Shown here: piece by piece, positions 25,180 through 38,388 of the stretch
How the letters are laid out: the number at the start of each line of letters is the position of its first letter
How positions within the stretch are numbered: position 1 is the first letter of the stretch
Assembly: GCA_030998225.1 (NCBI GenBank)
Contig: JAPYXD010000700.1
Location: forward strand, 124,001-188,000
DNA from: Diplolepis rosae
Taxonomy: Eukaryota > Arthropoda > Insecta > Hymenoptera > Diplolepididae
DNA length: 64,000 bases
Reading direction: 5' to 3'
The notes under the pieces: model-generated
Told to the model about the DNA's origin: nothing
Seen by the model: the letters and a program-made list of their open reading frames with translations, nothing else
The model's database searches: none
Position numbers and translations under genes: made by a program

Positions 25180-26235
25180 GTATTGTCAATTAAGTTTTTT
25201 ACGCATATATCTCACGTGTCAATTCAAAATATCTTAAAAATTGTTTAAAAATTTTATTTTTCGGGTTTTCGCGATTTCAGGACCAGTATTTGCATTATGG
25301 AATTGCTCTACTGTAAATAAAATACTTTTGAAAAAGTATTTCTAACAAAGATTTTTACGCATATATCTTATAGGTCAAATTAAAATATCAAGAGTATCTT
25401 ATTCTTCGCGTTATCGCGTAATTATGATTGGTAATTACATTACGGGAGTGATGTTCACTATAAATAAAATACTCTTGAAAAAGTATTGTCAACTAAGTTT
25501 TTTACGCATATATCTCACATGTCAATTCAAAATATCTTAAAAATTGTTTAAAAATTTTATTTTTCGGGTTTTCGCGGTTTCAGGATCAGCATTTGCATTA
25601 TGGAATTGCACTACCATAAATAAAACACTTTTGAAAAATTATTTCTAACAAAGATTTTTAAGCATATACCTTATAGGTCAAATTAAAATATCAAGAGAAT
25701 CTTATTCTTCGCGTTATTGCGTAATTGTGATTGGTAATTACATTACGGGAGTGATGTTCACTATAAATACAATACTTTGGAAAAAGTATTGTAAACTTAG
25801 GTTTTTACGCATATATCTTACATGTCAATTCAAAATATCTTAAAAATTGTTTGAAAATTTTATTTTTCGGGTTATAGCTGTTTCAGGACCATTATTTGGA
25901 TAAAGGAATTGGTCTACTGTAAATAAAACACTTTTGAAAAAGTATTTCTAACAAAGATTTTTACGCATATATCTTATAGGTCAAATTAAAATATCAAGAG
26001 AATCTTATTCTTCGCGTTATAGCGTAATTATGATTTGTAATAACATTACGGGCGTGATGTTCACTAAAAATACAATACTTTTGGAAAAGTATTTCTAACA
26101 AAGAATTTTATGCATATATCTTATAGGTCAAATTAAAAAATCCAGAGTATCTTATTCTTCGCGTTATCGCGTAATTATGATTGGTAATTACATTACGGGC
26201 GTGATGTTCACTAAAAATACAATACCTTTGTAAAA
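25180..26235. repeat. Truncated HOR-I (1056 bp): A B A B A BB
   Basis: Units: A-a 25180; B 25336; A-b 25483; B 25639; A-d 25786; B 25942, 26089. Two of the three first-group B units are missing (294 bp less). A25786 carries TTATAGCTG, CATTATTTGG and ATAAAGGAATT, a cluster of private changes partly shared with A45427. Confidence 0.92.
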
Positions 26236-27585
26236 GTATTGTCAATTAAGTTTTTTACGCATATATCTCACGTGTCAATTCAAAATATCTCAAAAATTGT
26301 TTAAAAATTTTATTTTTCGGGTTTTCGCGATTTCAGGACCAGTATTTGCATTATGGAATTGCTCTACTATAAATACAATACTTTTCAAAAAGTATTTCTA
26401 ACAAAGATTTTTACGCATATATCTTATAGGTCAAATTAAAATATCAAGAGAATCTTATTCTTCGCGTTATCGCGTAATTATGATTGGTAATTACATTACG
26501 GGCGTGATGTTCACTATAAATACAATACATTTCAAAAAGTATTTCTAACAAAGATTTTTACGCATATATCTTATAGGTCAAATTAAAATATCAAGAGAAT
26601 CTTATTCTTCGCGTTATCGCCTAATTATGATTGGTAATTACATTACGGGCGTGATGTTCACTAAAAATGCAATACTTTTGAAAAAGTATTTCTAACAAAG
26701 ATTTTTACGCATATATCTTATAGGTCAAATTAAAATATCAAGAGTATCTTATTCTTCGCGTTATCGCGTAATTATGATTGGTAATTACATTACGGGAGTG
26801 ATGTTCACTATAAATAAAATACTCTTGAAAAAGTATTGTCAACTAAGTTTTTTACGCATATATCTCACATGTCAATTCAAAATATCTTAAAAATTGTTTA
26901 AAAATTTTATTTTTCGGGTTTTCGCGGTTTCAGGATCAGCATTTGCATTATGGAATTGCACTACCATAAATAAAACACTTTTGAAAAATTATTTCTAACA
27001 AAGATTTTTAAGCATATACCTTATAGGTCAAATTAAAATATCAAGAGAATCTTATTCTTCGCGTTATTGCGTAATTGTGATTGGTAATTACATTACGGGA
27101 GTGATGTTCACTATAAATACAATACTTTGGAAAAAGTATTGTAAACTTAGGTTTTTACGCATATATCTTACATGTCAATTCAAAATATCTTAAAAATTGT
27201 TTAAAAATTTTATTTTTCGGGTTTTAGCGGTTTCAGGACCAGTATTTGCATTATGGAATTGGTCTACTGTAAATAAAACACATTTGAAAAAGTATTTCTA
27301 ACAAAGATTTTTACGCATATATCTTATAGGTCAAATTAAAATATCAATAGAATCTTATTCTTCGCGTTATCGCGTAATTATGATTGGTAATTACATTACG
27401 GGCGTGATGTTCACTAAAAATACAATACTTTTGAAAAAGTATTTCTAACAACGAATTTTATGCATATATCTTATAGGTCAAATTAAAAAATCCAGAGTAT
27501 CTTATTCTTCGCGTTATCGCGTAATTATGAATGGTAATTACATTACGGGAGTGATGTTCACTACAAATACAATACTTTTGAAAAA
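26236..27585. repeat. HOR-I copy (1350 bp)
   Basis: Units: A-a 26236; B 26392, 26539, 26686; A-b 26833; B 26989; A-d 27136; B 27292, 27439. The last B pair is not the usual TTTGTAATAAC/ACCTTTG pair: it ends in AAAAACTATTCTC and leads into an e-type A, so the right end is recombinant. Confidence 0.9.
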
Positions 27586-30292
27586 CTATTCTCAACTAAG
27601 TTTTTTACGCATATATCTTACATGTCAATTCGAAATATCTTAAAAATTGTTTAAAAATTTTATTTTTCGGGTTTTCGCGGTTTCAGGATCAGTATTTGCA
27701 TTATGGAATTGCTCTACTGTAAATAAAACACTTTTGAAAAAGTATTTCTAACAAAGATTTTTACGCATATATCTTATAGGTCAAATTAAAATATCCAGAG
27801 AATCTTAATCTTCGCGTTATAGCGTAATTATGATTGGTAATTACATTAAGGGCGTGATGTTAACTAAAGATACAATACCTTTGTAAAATTATTGTCAAAT
27901 AAGCTTTTTACGCATATATCTCACATGTCAATTTAAAATATCTTAAAAATTCTTAAAAATTTTATTTTTCGGGTTTACGCGGTTTCAAGATCAGTATTTG
28001 CATTATGGAATTGCTCTACTGTAAATAAAATACTTTTGAAAAAGTATTTCTAACAATGATTTTTGCGCATATATCTTGTAGGTCAAATTAAAATATCCAG
28101 AGAATCTTATTCTTCGCGTTATCGCGTAATTGTGATTGGTAATTACATTACGGGAGTGATGTTCACTAAAAATACAATACTTTTGAAAAAGTATTGTCAA
28201 CTTAGGTTTTTACGCATATATCTCACATGTCAATTTGAAATATCTTAACAATTGTTTAAAAATTTTATTTTTCGGGTTTTCGCGATTTCAGGACCAGTAT
28301 TTGCATTATGGAATTGCTCTACTATAAATACAATACTTTTCAAAAAGTATTTCTAACAAAGTTTATTCAGCATATATCTTATAGGTCAAATTAAAATATC
28401 AAGAGAATCTTATTCTTCGCGTTATCGCGTAATTATGATTGGTAATTACATTACGGGCGTGATGTTCACTATAAATACAATACATTTCAAAAAGTATTTC
28501 TAACAAAGATTTTTACGCATATATCTTATAGGTCAAATTAAAATATCAAGAGAATCTTATTCTTCGCGTTATCGCCTAATTATGATTGGTAATTACATTA
28601 CGGGCGTGATGTTCACTAAAAATGCAATACTTTTGAAAAAGTATTTCTAACAAAGATTTTTACGCATATATCTTATAGGTCAAATTAAAATATCAAGAGT
28701 ATCTTATTCTTCGCGTTATCGCGTAATTATGATTGGTAATTACATTACGGGAGTGATGTTCACTATAAATAAAATACTCTTGAAAAAGTATTGTCAACTA
28801 AGTTTTTTACGCATATATCTCACATGTCAATTCAAAATATCTTAAAAAATTTATAAAAATTTTATTTTTCGGGTTTTCGCGGCTTCAGGATCAGCATTTG
28901 CATTATGGAATTGCACTACCATAAATAAAACACTTTTGAAAAATTATTTCTAACAAAGATTTTTAAGCATATACCTTATAGGTCAAATTAAAATATCAAG
29001 AGAATCTTATTCTTCGCGTTATTGCGTAATTGTGATTGGTAATTACATTACGGGAGTGATGTTCACTAAAAATACAATACTTTTGAAAAAGTATTTCTAA
29101 CAACGAATTTTATGCATATATCTTATAGGTCAAATTAAAAAATCCAGAGTATCTTATTCTTCGCGTTATCGCGTAATTATGATTGGTAATTACATTACGG
29201 GCGTGATGTTCACTAAAAATACAATACCTTTGTAAAAGTATTGTCAATTAAGTTTTTTACGCATATATCTCACGTGTCAATTCAAAATATCTTAAAAATT
29301 GTTTAAAAATTTTATTTTTCGGGTTTTCGCGGTTTCAGGATCAGTATTTGCATTATGGAATTGCTCTACTGTAAATAAAACACTTTTGAAAAAGTATTTC
29401 TAACAAAGATTTTTAAGCATATACCTTATAGGTCTAATTAAAATATCAATAGAATCTTATTCTTCGCGTTATCGCGTAATTATGATTGGTAATTACATTA
29501 CGGGCGTGATGTTCACTAAAAATACAATACTTTTGAAAAAGTATTTCTAACAACGAATTTTATGCATATATCTTATAGGTCAAATTAAAAAATCCAGAGT
29601 ATCTTATTCTTCGCGTTATCGCGTAATTATGAATGGTAATTACATTACGGGAGTGATGTTCACTACAAATACAATACTTTTGAAAAAGTATTCTCAACTA
29701 AGTTTTTTACGCATATATCTTACATGTCAATTCGAAATATCTTAAAAATTGTTTAAAAATTTTATTTTTCGGGTTTTCGCGGTTTCAGGATCAGTATTTG
29801 CATTATGGAATTGCTCTACTGTAAATAAAACACTTTTGAAAAAGTATTTCTAACAAAGATTTTTACGCATATATCTTATAGGTCAAATTAAAATATCCAG
29901 AGAATCTTAATCTTCGCGTTATAGCGTAATTATGATTGGTAATTACATTAAGGGCGTGATGTTAACTAAAGATACAATACCTTTGTAAAATTATTGTCAA
30001 ATAAGCTTTTTACGCATATATCTCACATGTCAATTTAAAATATCTTAAAAATTCTTAAAAATTTTATTTTTCGGGTTTACGCGGTTTCACGATCAGTATT
30101 TGCATTATGGAATTGCTCTACTGTAAATAAAATACTTTTGAAAAAGTATTTCTAACAATGATTTTTGCGCATATATCTTGTAGGTCAAATTAAAATATCC
30201 AGAGAATCTTATTCTTCGCGTTATCGCGTAATTGTGATTGGTAATTACATTACGGGAGTGATGTTCACTAAAAATACAATACTTTTGAAAAA
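27586..30292. repeat. Block A B A B, partial HOR-I A BBB A BB, then A BB A B A B
   Basis: Units: A-e 27586, B, A-f 27889, B, A-c 28191, BBB, A-b 28788, BB, A-a 29238, BB, A-e 29688, B, A-f 29991, B 30146. 27889-28943 matches 23528-24582 (offset 4361). 29688-30292 repeats 27586-28190 (offset 2102). The HOR-I copy starting at 28191 switches out inside B28944, which lacks the usual ACTTTGG tail. Local damage: GTTTATTCAGC near 28361 and TTAAAAAATTTATAAAAATT near 28842. Confidence 0.86.
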
Positions 30293-31642
30293 GTATTGTC
30301 AACTTAGGTTTTTACGCATATATCTCACATGTCAATTTGAAATATCTTAACAATTGTTTAAAAATTTTATTTTTCTGGTTTTCGCGATTTCAGGACCAGT
30401 ATTTGCATTATGGAATTGCTCTACTATAAATACAATACTTTTCAAAAAGTATTTCTAACAAAGATTTTTACGCATATATCTTATAGGTCAAATTAAAATA
30501 TCAAGAGAATCTTATTCTTCGCGTTATCGCGTAATTATGATTGGTAATTACATTACGGGCGTGATGTTCACTATAAATACAATACATTTCAAAAAGTATT
30601 TCTAACAAAGATTTTTACGCATATATCTTATAGGTCAAATTAAAATATCAAGAGAATCTTATTCTTCGCGTTATCGCCTAATTATGATTGGTAATTACAT
30701 TACGGGCGTGATGTTCACTAAAAATGCAATACTTTTGAAAAAGTATTTCTAACAAAGATTTTTACGCATATATCTTATAGGTCAAATTAAAATATCAAGA
30801 GTATCTTATTCTTCGCGTTATCGCGTAATTATGATTGGTAATTACATTACGGGAGTGATGTTCACTATAAATAAAATACTCTTGAAAAAGTATTGTCAAC
30901 TAAGTTTTTTACGCATATATCTCACATGTCAATTCAAAATATCTTAAAAATTGTTTAAAAATTTTATTTTTCGGGTTTTCGCGGCTTCAGGATCAGCATT
31001 TGCATTATGGAATTGCACTACCATAAATAAAACACTTTTGAAAAATTATTTCTAACAAAGATTTTTAAGCATATACCTTATAGGTCAAATTAAAATATCA
31101 AGAGAATCTTATTCTTCGCGTTATTGCGTAATTGTGATTGGTAATTACATTACGGGAGTGATGTTCACTATAAATACAATACTTTGGAAAAAGTATTGTA
31201 AACTTAGGTTTTTACGCATATATCTTACATGTCAATTCAAAATATCTTAAAAATTGTTTAAAAATTTTATTTTTCGGGTTTTAGCGGTTTCAGGACCAGT
31301 ATTTGCATTATGGAATTGGTCTACTGTGAATAAAACACATTTGAAAAAGTATTTCTAACAAAGATTTTTACGCATATATCTTATAGGTCAAATTAAAATA
31401 TCAAGAGAATCTTATTCTTCGCGTTATCGCGTAATTATGATTTGTAATAACATTACGGGCGTGATGTTCACTAAAAATACAATACTTTTGGAAAAGTATT
31501 TCTAACAACGAATTTTATGCATATATCTTATAGGTCAAATTAAAAAATCCAGAGTATCTTATTCTTCGCGTTATCGCGTAATTATGATTGGTAATTACAT
31601 TACGGGCGTGATGTTCACTAAAAATACAATACCTTTGTAAAA
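30293..31642. repeat. HOR-I copy (1350 bp)
   Basis: Units: A-c 30293 (TTCTGG core); B 30449, 30596, 30743; A-b 30890 (GGCTTCAGG); B 31046; A-d 31193 (CTGTGAATAAAACAC); B 31349, 31496. All three subfamily marks are shared with 23830-25179 at an offset of 6463 bp, which extends left over 23528-23829. Confidence 0.93.
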
Positions 31643-33295
31643 GTATTGTCAATTAAGTTTTTTACGCATATATCTCACGTGTCAATTCAAAATATCTTAA
31701 AAATTGTTTAAAAATTTTATTTTTCGGGTTTTCGCGATTTCAGGACCAGTATTTGCATTATGGAATTGCTCTACTATAAATACAATACTTTTCAAAAAGT
31801 ATTTCTAACAAAGATTTTTACGCATATATCTTATAGGTCAAACTAAAATATCAAGAGAATCTTATTCTTCGCGTTATCGCGTGGTTATGATTGGTAATTA
31901 CATTACGGGCGTGATGTTCACTATAAATACAATACATTTCAAAAAGTATTTCTAACAAAGATTTTTACGCATATATCTTATAGGTCAAATTAAAATATCA
32001 AGAGAATCTTATTCTTCGCGTTATCGCCTAATTATGATTGGTAATTACATTACGGGCGTGATGTTCACTACAAATACAATACTTTTGAAAAACTATTCTC
32101 AACTAAGTTTTTTACGCATATATCTTACATGTCAATTCGAAATATCTTAAAAATTGTTTAAAAATTTTATTTTTCGGGTTTTCGCGGTTTCAGGATCAGT
32201 ATTTGCATTATGGAATTGCTCTACTGTAAATAAAACACTTTTGAAAAAGTATTTCTAACAAAGATTTTTAAGCATATACCTTATAGGTCTAATTAAAATA
32301 TCAATAGAATCTTATTCTTCGCGTTATCGCGTAATTATGATTGGTAATTACATTACGGGCGTGATGTTCACTAAAAATACAATACTTTTGAAAAAGTATT
32401 TCTAACAAAGAATTTTATGCATATATCTTATAGGTCAAATTAAAAAATCCAGAGTATCTTATTCTTCGCGTTATCGCGTAATTATGATTGGTAATTACAT
32501 TACGGGCGTGATGTTCACTAAAAATACAATACCTTTGTAAAAGTATTGTCAATTAAGTTTTTTACGCATATATCTCACGTGTCAATTCAAAATATCTTAA
32601 AAATTGTTTAAAAATTTTATTTTTCGGGTTTTCGCGGTTTCAGGATCAGTATTTGCATTATGGAATTGCTCTACTGTAAATAAAACACTTTTGAAAAAGT
32701 ATTTCTAACAAAGATTTTTAAGCATATACCTTATAGGTCTAATTAAAATATCAATAGAATCTTATTCTTCGCGTTATCGCGTAATTATGATTGGTAATTA
32801 CATTACGGGCGTGATGTTCACTAAAAATACAATACTTTTGAAAAAGTATTTCTAACAAAGAATTTTATGCATATATCTTATAGGTCAAATTAAAAAATCC
32901 AGAGTATCTTATTCTTCGCGTTATCGCGTAATTATGATTGGTAATTACATTACGGGAGTGATGTTCACTACAAATACAATACTTTTGAAAAAGTATTCTC
33001 AACTAAGTTTTTTACGCATATATCTTACATGTCAATTCAAAATATCTTAAAAATTGTTTAAAAATTTTATTTTTCGGGTTTTCGCGGTTTCAGGATCAGT
33101 ATTTGCATTATGGAATTGCTCTACTGTAAATAAAACACTTTTGAAAAAGTATTTCTAACAAAGATTTTTACGCATATATCTTATAGGTCAAATTAAAATA
33201 TCCAGAGAATCTTAATCTTCGCGTTATAGCGTAATTATGATTGGTAATTACATTAAGGGCGTGATGTTAACTAAAGATACAATACCTTTGTAAAA
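31643..33295. repeat. Regular ABB ABB ABB AB block (1653 bp)
   Basis: Units: A-a 31643; B 31799, 31946; A-e 32093; B 32249, 32396; A-a 32543; B 32699, 32846; A-e 32993; B 33149. Alternating a- and e-type A units spaced by BB give a local 450-bp rhythm. B31946 is a chimera: a TCGCCTAAT HOR-I unit that ends with the CTACAAATAC...AAAAACTATTCTC tail. B31799 has the odd CGCGTGGTTATG. Confidence 0.87.
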
Positions 33296-33440
33296 TTATT
33301 GTCAAATAAGCTTTTTACGCATATATCTCACATGTCAATTTAAAATATCTTAAAAATTTTATTTTTCGGGTTTTCGCGGTTTCACGGTCAGTATTTGCAT
33401 TATGGAATTGCTCTACTGTAAATAAAATACTTTTGAAAAA
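33296..33440 (+). repeat. Reference A145 monomer (11-bp deletion form of A, subtype f)
   Basis: Head ATTGTCAAATAAGC. The A/T tract reads TATCTTAAAAATTTTATTTT, so one of the two tandem AAAAATT blocks is lost and the unit is 145 bp. Its tail junction reads AAGTATATCTAACAATG rather than AAGTATTTCTAACAAAG. Other copies start at 35241, 41383, 42731, 44079, 51138, 53386, 54727, 60574 and 62822. A milder 155-bp f form (TTAAAAATTCTTAAAAATTT) is at 1493, 2694, 23528, 27889, 29991, 47677 and 57269. A145 marks the start of every HOR-II copy. Confidence 0.93.
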
Positions 33441-33890
33441 GTATATCTAACAATGATTTTTGCGCATATATCTTGTAGGTCAAATAAAAAAATCCAGAGT
33501 ATCTTATTCTTCGCGTTATCGCGTAATTATGATTGGTAATTACATTACGGGAGTGATGTTCACTACGAATACAATACTTTTGAAAAAGTATTCTCAACTA
33601 AGTTTTTTACGCATATATCTTACACGTCAATTCAAAATATCTCAAAAATTGTTTAAAAATTTTATTTTTCGGGTTTTCGCGGTTTCAGGATCAGTATTTG
33701 CATTATGGAATTGCTCTACTATAAATACAATACTTTTCAAAAAGTATTTCTAACAAAGATTTTTACGCATATATCTTATAGGTCAAATTAAAATATCAAG
33801 AGAATCTTATTCTTCGCGTTATCGCGTAATTATGATTGGTAATTACATTACGGGCGTGATGTTCACTATAAATACAATACATTTCAAAAA

Positions 33891-34046
33891 GTATTTCTAA
33901 CAAAGATTTTTACGCATATATCTCACATGTCAATTCAAAATATCTTGAAAATTGTTTAAAAATTTTATTTTTCGGGTTTTCGCGGTTTCAGGATCAGTAT
34001 TTGCATTATGGAATTGCTCTACTGTAAATAAAACACTTTTGAAAAA
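33891..34046 (+). repeat. Reference A* monomer (B-head/A-body chimera)
   Basis: Starts like B (GTATTTCTAACAAAG), then switches after TTTTTACGCATATATCT to the A body CACATGTCAATTCAAAATAT and stays A to the end (156 bp). The switch point is a block shared by both monomers, as expected for out-of-register homologous recombination. Further copies start at 35836, 41978, 43326, 44674, 51733, 53975, 61169 and 63418, each at the same place inside HOR-II. Most other copies end with the TGCACTACC A tail, whereas this copy ends TGCTCTACTG. Confidence 0.92.
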
Positions 34047-35240
34047 GTATTTCTAACAAAGATTTTTAAGCATATACCTTATAGGTCTAATTAAAATATC
34101 AATAGAATCTTATTCTTCGCGTTATCGCGTAATTATGATTGGTAATTACATTACGGGCGTGATGTTCACTAAAAATACAATACTTTTGAAAAAGTATTTC
34201 TAACAAAGAATTTTATGCATATATCTTATAGGTCAAATTAAAAAATCCAGAGTATCTTATTCTTCGCGTTATCGCGTAATTATGATTGGTAATTACATTA
34301 CGGGCGTGATGTTCACTAAAAATACAATACCTTTGTAAAAGTATTGTCAATTAAGTTTTTTACGCATATATCTCACGTGTCAATTCAAAATATCTTAAAA
34401 ATTGTTTAAAAATTTTATTTTTCGGGTTTTCGCGGTTTCAGGATCAGTATTTGCATTATGGAATTGCTCTACTGTAAATAAAACACTTTTGAAAAAGTAT
34501 TTCTAACAAAGATTTTTAAGCATATACCTTATAGGTCTAATTAAAATATCAATAGAATCTTATTCTTCGCGTTATCGCGTAATTATGATTGGTAATTACA
34601 TTACGGGCGTGATGTTCACTAAAAATACAATACTTTTGAAAAAGTATTTCTAACAAAGAATTTTATGCATATATCTTATAGGTCAAATTAAAAAATCCAG
34701 AGTATCTTATTCTTCGCGTTATCGCGTAATTATGATTGGTAATTACATTACGGGCGTGATGTTCACTATAAATACAATACATTTCAAAAAGTATTTCTAA
34801 CAACGAATTTTATGCATATATCTTATAGGTCAAATTAAAAAATCCAGAGTATCTTATTCTTCGCGTTATCGCGTAATTATGATTGGTAATTACATTACGG
34901 GCGTGATGTTCACTAAAAATACAATACCTTTGAAAAAGTATTGTCAATTAAGTTTTTTACGCATATATCTCACGTGTCAATTCAAAATATCTTAAAAATT
35001 GTTTAAAAATTTTATTTTTCGGGTTTTCGCGGTTTCAGGATCAGTATTTGCATTATGGAATTGCTCTACTGTAAATAAAACACTTTTGAAAAAGTATTTC
35101 TAACAAAGATTTTTACGCATATATCTTATAGGTCAAATTAAAATATCCAGAGAATCTTAATCTTCGCGTTATAGCGTAATTATGATTGGTAATTACATTA
35201 AGGGCGTGATGTTAACTAAAGATACAATACCTTTGTAAAA

Positions 35241-35991
35241 TTATTGTCAAATAAGCTTTTTACGCATATATCTCACATGTCAATTTAAAATATCTTAAAA
35301 ATTTTATTTTTCGGGTTTTCGCGGTTTCACGGTCAGTATTTGCATTATGGAATTGCTCTACTGTAAATAAAATACTTTTGAAAAAGTATATCTAACAATG
35401 ATTTTTGCGCATATATCTTGTAGGTCAAATAAAAAAATCCAGAGTATCTTATTCTTCGCGTTATCGCGTAATTATGATTGGTAATTACATTACGGGAGTG
35501 ATGTTCACTACGAATACAATACTTTTGAAAAAGTATTCTCAACTAAGTTTTTTACGCATATATCTTACACGTCAATTCAAAATATCTCAAAAATTGTTTA
35601 AAAATTTTATTTTTCGGGTTTTCGCGGTTTCAGGATCAGTATTTGCATTATGGAATTGCTCTACTATAAATACAATACTTTTCAAAAAGTATTTCTAACA
35701 AAGATTTTTACGCATATATCTTATAGGTCAAATTAAAATATCAAGAGAATCTTATTCTTCGCGTTATCGCGTAATTATGATTGGTAATTACATTACGGGC
35801 GTGATGTTCACTATAAATACAATACATTTCAAAAAGTATTTCTAACAAAGATTTTTACGCATATATCTCACATGTCAATTCAAAATATCTTCAAAATTGT
35901 TTAAAAATTTTATTTGTCGGGTTTTCGCGGTTTCAGGATCAGTATTTGCATTATGGAATTGCACTACCATAAATAAAACACTTTTGAAAAA
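35241..35991. repeat. Partial HOR-II copy: A145 B A B A* (751 bp)
   Basis: Units: A145 35241; B 35386; A-e 35533; B 35689; A* 35836. This A* has private CTTCAAAATTG and TTTGTCGGG changes. It ends with the TGCACTACC tail and passes directly into HOR-III. Confidence 0.9.
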
Positions 35992-38388
35992 TTATTTCTA
36001 ACAAAGATTTTTAAGCATATACCTTATAGGTCAAATTAAAATATCAAGAGAATCTTATTCTTCGCGTTATCGCGTAATTATGATTGGTAATTACATTACG
36101 GGCGTGATGTTCACTAAAAATACAATACTTTTGAAAAAGTATTTCTAACAAAGAATTTTATGCATATATCTTATAGGTCAAATTAAAAAATCCAGAGTAT
36201 CTTATTCTTCGCGTTATCGCGTAATTATGATTGGTAATTACATTACGGGAGTGATGTTCACTACGAATACAATACTTTTGAAAAAGTATTCTCAACTAAG
36301 TTTTTTACGCATATATCTTACACGTCAATTCAAAATATCTCAAAAATTGTTTAAAAATTTTATTTTTCGGGTTTTCGCGGTTTCAGGATCAGTATTTGCA
36401 TTATGGAATTGCTCTACTATAAATACAATACTTTTCAAAAAGTATTTCTAACAAAGATTTTTACGCATATATCTTATAGGTCAAATTAAAATATCAAGAG
36501 AATCTTATTCTTCGCGTTATCGCGTAATTATGATTGGTAATTACATTACGGGCGTGATGTTCACTATAAATACAATACATTTCAAAAAGTATTTCTAACA
36601 AAGATTTTTACGCATATATCTTATAGGTCAAATTAAAATATCAAGAGAATCTTATTCTTCGCGTTATTGCGTAATTGTGATTGGTAATTACATTACGGGA
36701 GTGATGTTCACTATAAATACAATACTTTTGAAAAAGTATTGTAAACTTAGGTTTTTACGCATATATCTTACATGTCAATTCAAAATATCTTAAAAATTGT
36801 TTAAAAATTTTATTTTTCGGGCTTTAACGGTTTCAGGACCAGTATTTGCATTATGGAATTGGTCTACTGTAAATAAAACACTTTTGAAAAAGTATTTCTA
36901 ACAAAGATTTTTACGCATATATCTTATAGGTCAAATTAAAATATCAAGAGAATCTTATTCTTCGCGTTATCGCGTAATTATGATTTGTAATAACATTACG
37001 GGCGTGATGTTCACTAAAAATACAATACTTTTGGAAAAGTATTTCTAACAAAGAATTTTATGCATATATCTTATAGGTCAAATTAAAAAATCCAGAGTAT
37101 CTTATTCTTCGCGTTATCGCGTAATTATGATTGGTAATTACATTACGGGCGTGATGTTCACTAAAAATACAATACCTTTGTAAAAGTATTGTCAATTAAG
37201 TTTTTTACGCATATATCTCACGTCTCGATTTAAAATATCTTAAAAATTGTTTAAAAATTTTATTTTTCGGGTTTTAGCGGTTTCAGGACCAGTATTTGCA
37301 TTATGGAATTGGTCTACTGTAAATAAAACACTTTTGAAAAAGTATTTCTAACAAAGATTTTTACGCATATATCTTATAGGTCAAATTAAAATATCAAGAG
37401 AATCTTATTCTTCGCGTTATCGCGTAATTATGATTTGTAATAACATTACGGGCGTGATGTTCACTAAAAATACAATACTTTTGGAAAAGTATTTCTAACA
37501 AAGAATTTTATGCATATATCTTATAGGTCAAATTAAAAAATCCAGAGTATCTTATTCTTCGCGTTATCGCGTAATTATGATTGGTAATTACATTACGGGA
37601 GTGATGTTCACTTTAAATACAATACTTTTGAAAAAGTATTTCTAACAAAGAATATTATGCATATATCTTATAGGTCAAATTAAAAAATCCAGAGTATCTT
37701 ATTCTTCGCGTTATCGCGTAATTATGATTGGTAATTACATTACGGGCGTGATGTTCACTAAAAATACAATACCTTTGTAAAAGTATTGTCAATTAAGTTT
37801 TTTACGCATATATCTCACGTGTCAATTCAAAATATCTTAAAAATTGTTTAAAAATTTTATTTTTCGGGTTTTCGCGGTTTCAGGATCAGTATTTGCATTA
37901 TGGAATTGCTCTACTGTAAATAAAACACTTTTGAAAAAGTATTTCTAACAAAGATTTTTAAGCATATACCTTATAGGTCTAATTAAAATATCAATAGAAT
38001 CTTATTCTTCGCGTTATCGCGTAATTATGATTGGTAATTACATTACGGGCGTGATGTTCACTAAAAATACAATACTTTTGAAAAAGTATTTCTAACAAAG
38101 AATTTTATGCATATATCTTATAGGTCAAATTAAAAAATGCAGAGTATCTTATTCTTCGCGTTATCGCGTAATTATGATTGGTAATTACATTACGGGAGTG
38201 ATGTTCACTACAAATACAATACTTTTGAAAAAGTATTCTCAACTAAGTTTTTTACGCATATATCTCACATGTCAATTCAAAATATCTTAAAAATTGTTTA
38301 AAAATTTTATTTTTCGGGTTTTCGCGGTTTCAGGATCAGTATTTGCATTATGGAATTGCACTACCATAAATAAAACACTTTTGAAAAA
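35992..38388. repeat. HOR-III copy 1 (2397-bp 16-mer)
   Basis: Order: BB A-e BB A-d BB A-a BBB A-a BB A-e, 11 B and 5 A. A units start at 36286, 36736, 37186, 37783 and 38233. Marks: GGGCTTTAACGG in A-d; CACGTCTCGATTT in the first A-a; ACTTTAAATAC tail, then GAATATTATGC head, in the BBB run; AAATGCAGAG in the last B. Confidence 0.93.

Larger units (their letters stand above)
33296..35240. repeat. HOR-II copy, 13 units (1945 bp)
   Basis: Units: A145 33296; B 33441; A-e 33588 (TTACACGTC); B 33744; A* 33891; B 34047, 34194; A-a 34341; B 34497, 34644, 34791; A-a 34938; B 35094. The core order A145 B A-e B A* BB A is that of HOR-II. The extra BBB A follows A34341. B34644 carries the ACATTTCAAAAAG tail, so it is a chimera. 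The 97-codon open frame at 33460-33753 spans B33441 and A33588 and is explained in the rejected list. Confidence 0.9.

Noticed and set aside
33460..33753. 97-codon plus-strand open frame, repeated at 35405, 42895, 44243, 54891 and 60738
   Set aside because: It spans one B and the following e-type A. It is open only because these A units have CTCAAAAA for CTTAAAAA and because 147 and 156 are multiples of three. The predicted protein is two diverged copies of the translated repeat. Indels of 1, 2, 6 or 11 bases elsewhere ignore the frame, and no start context or domain supports it.
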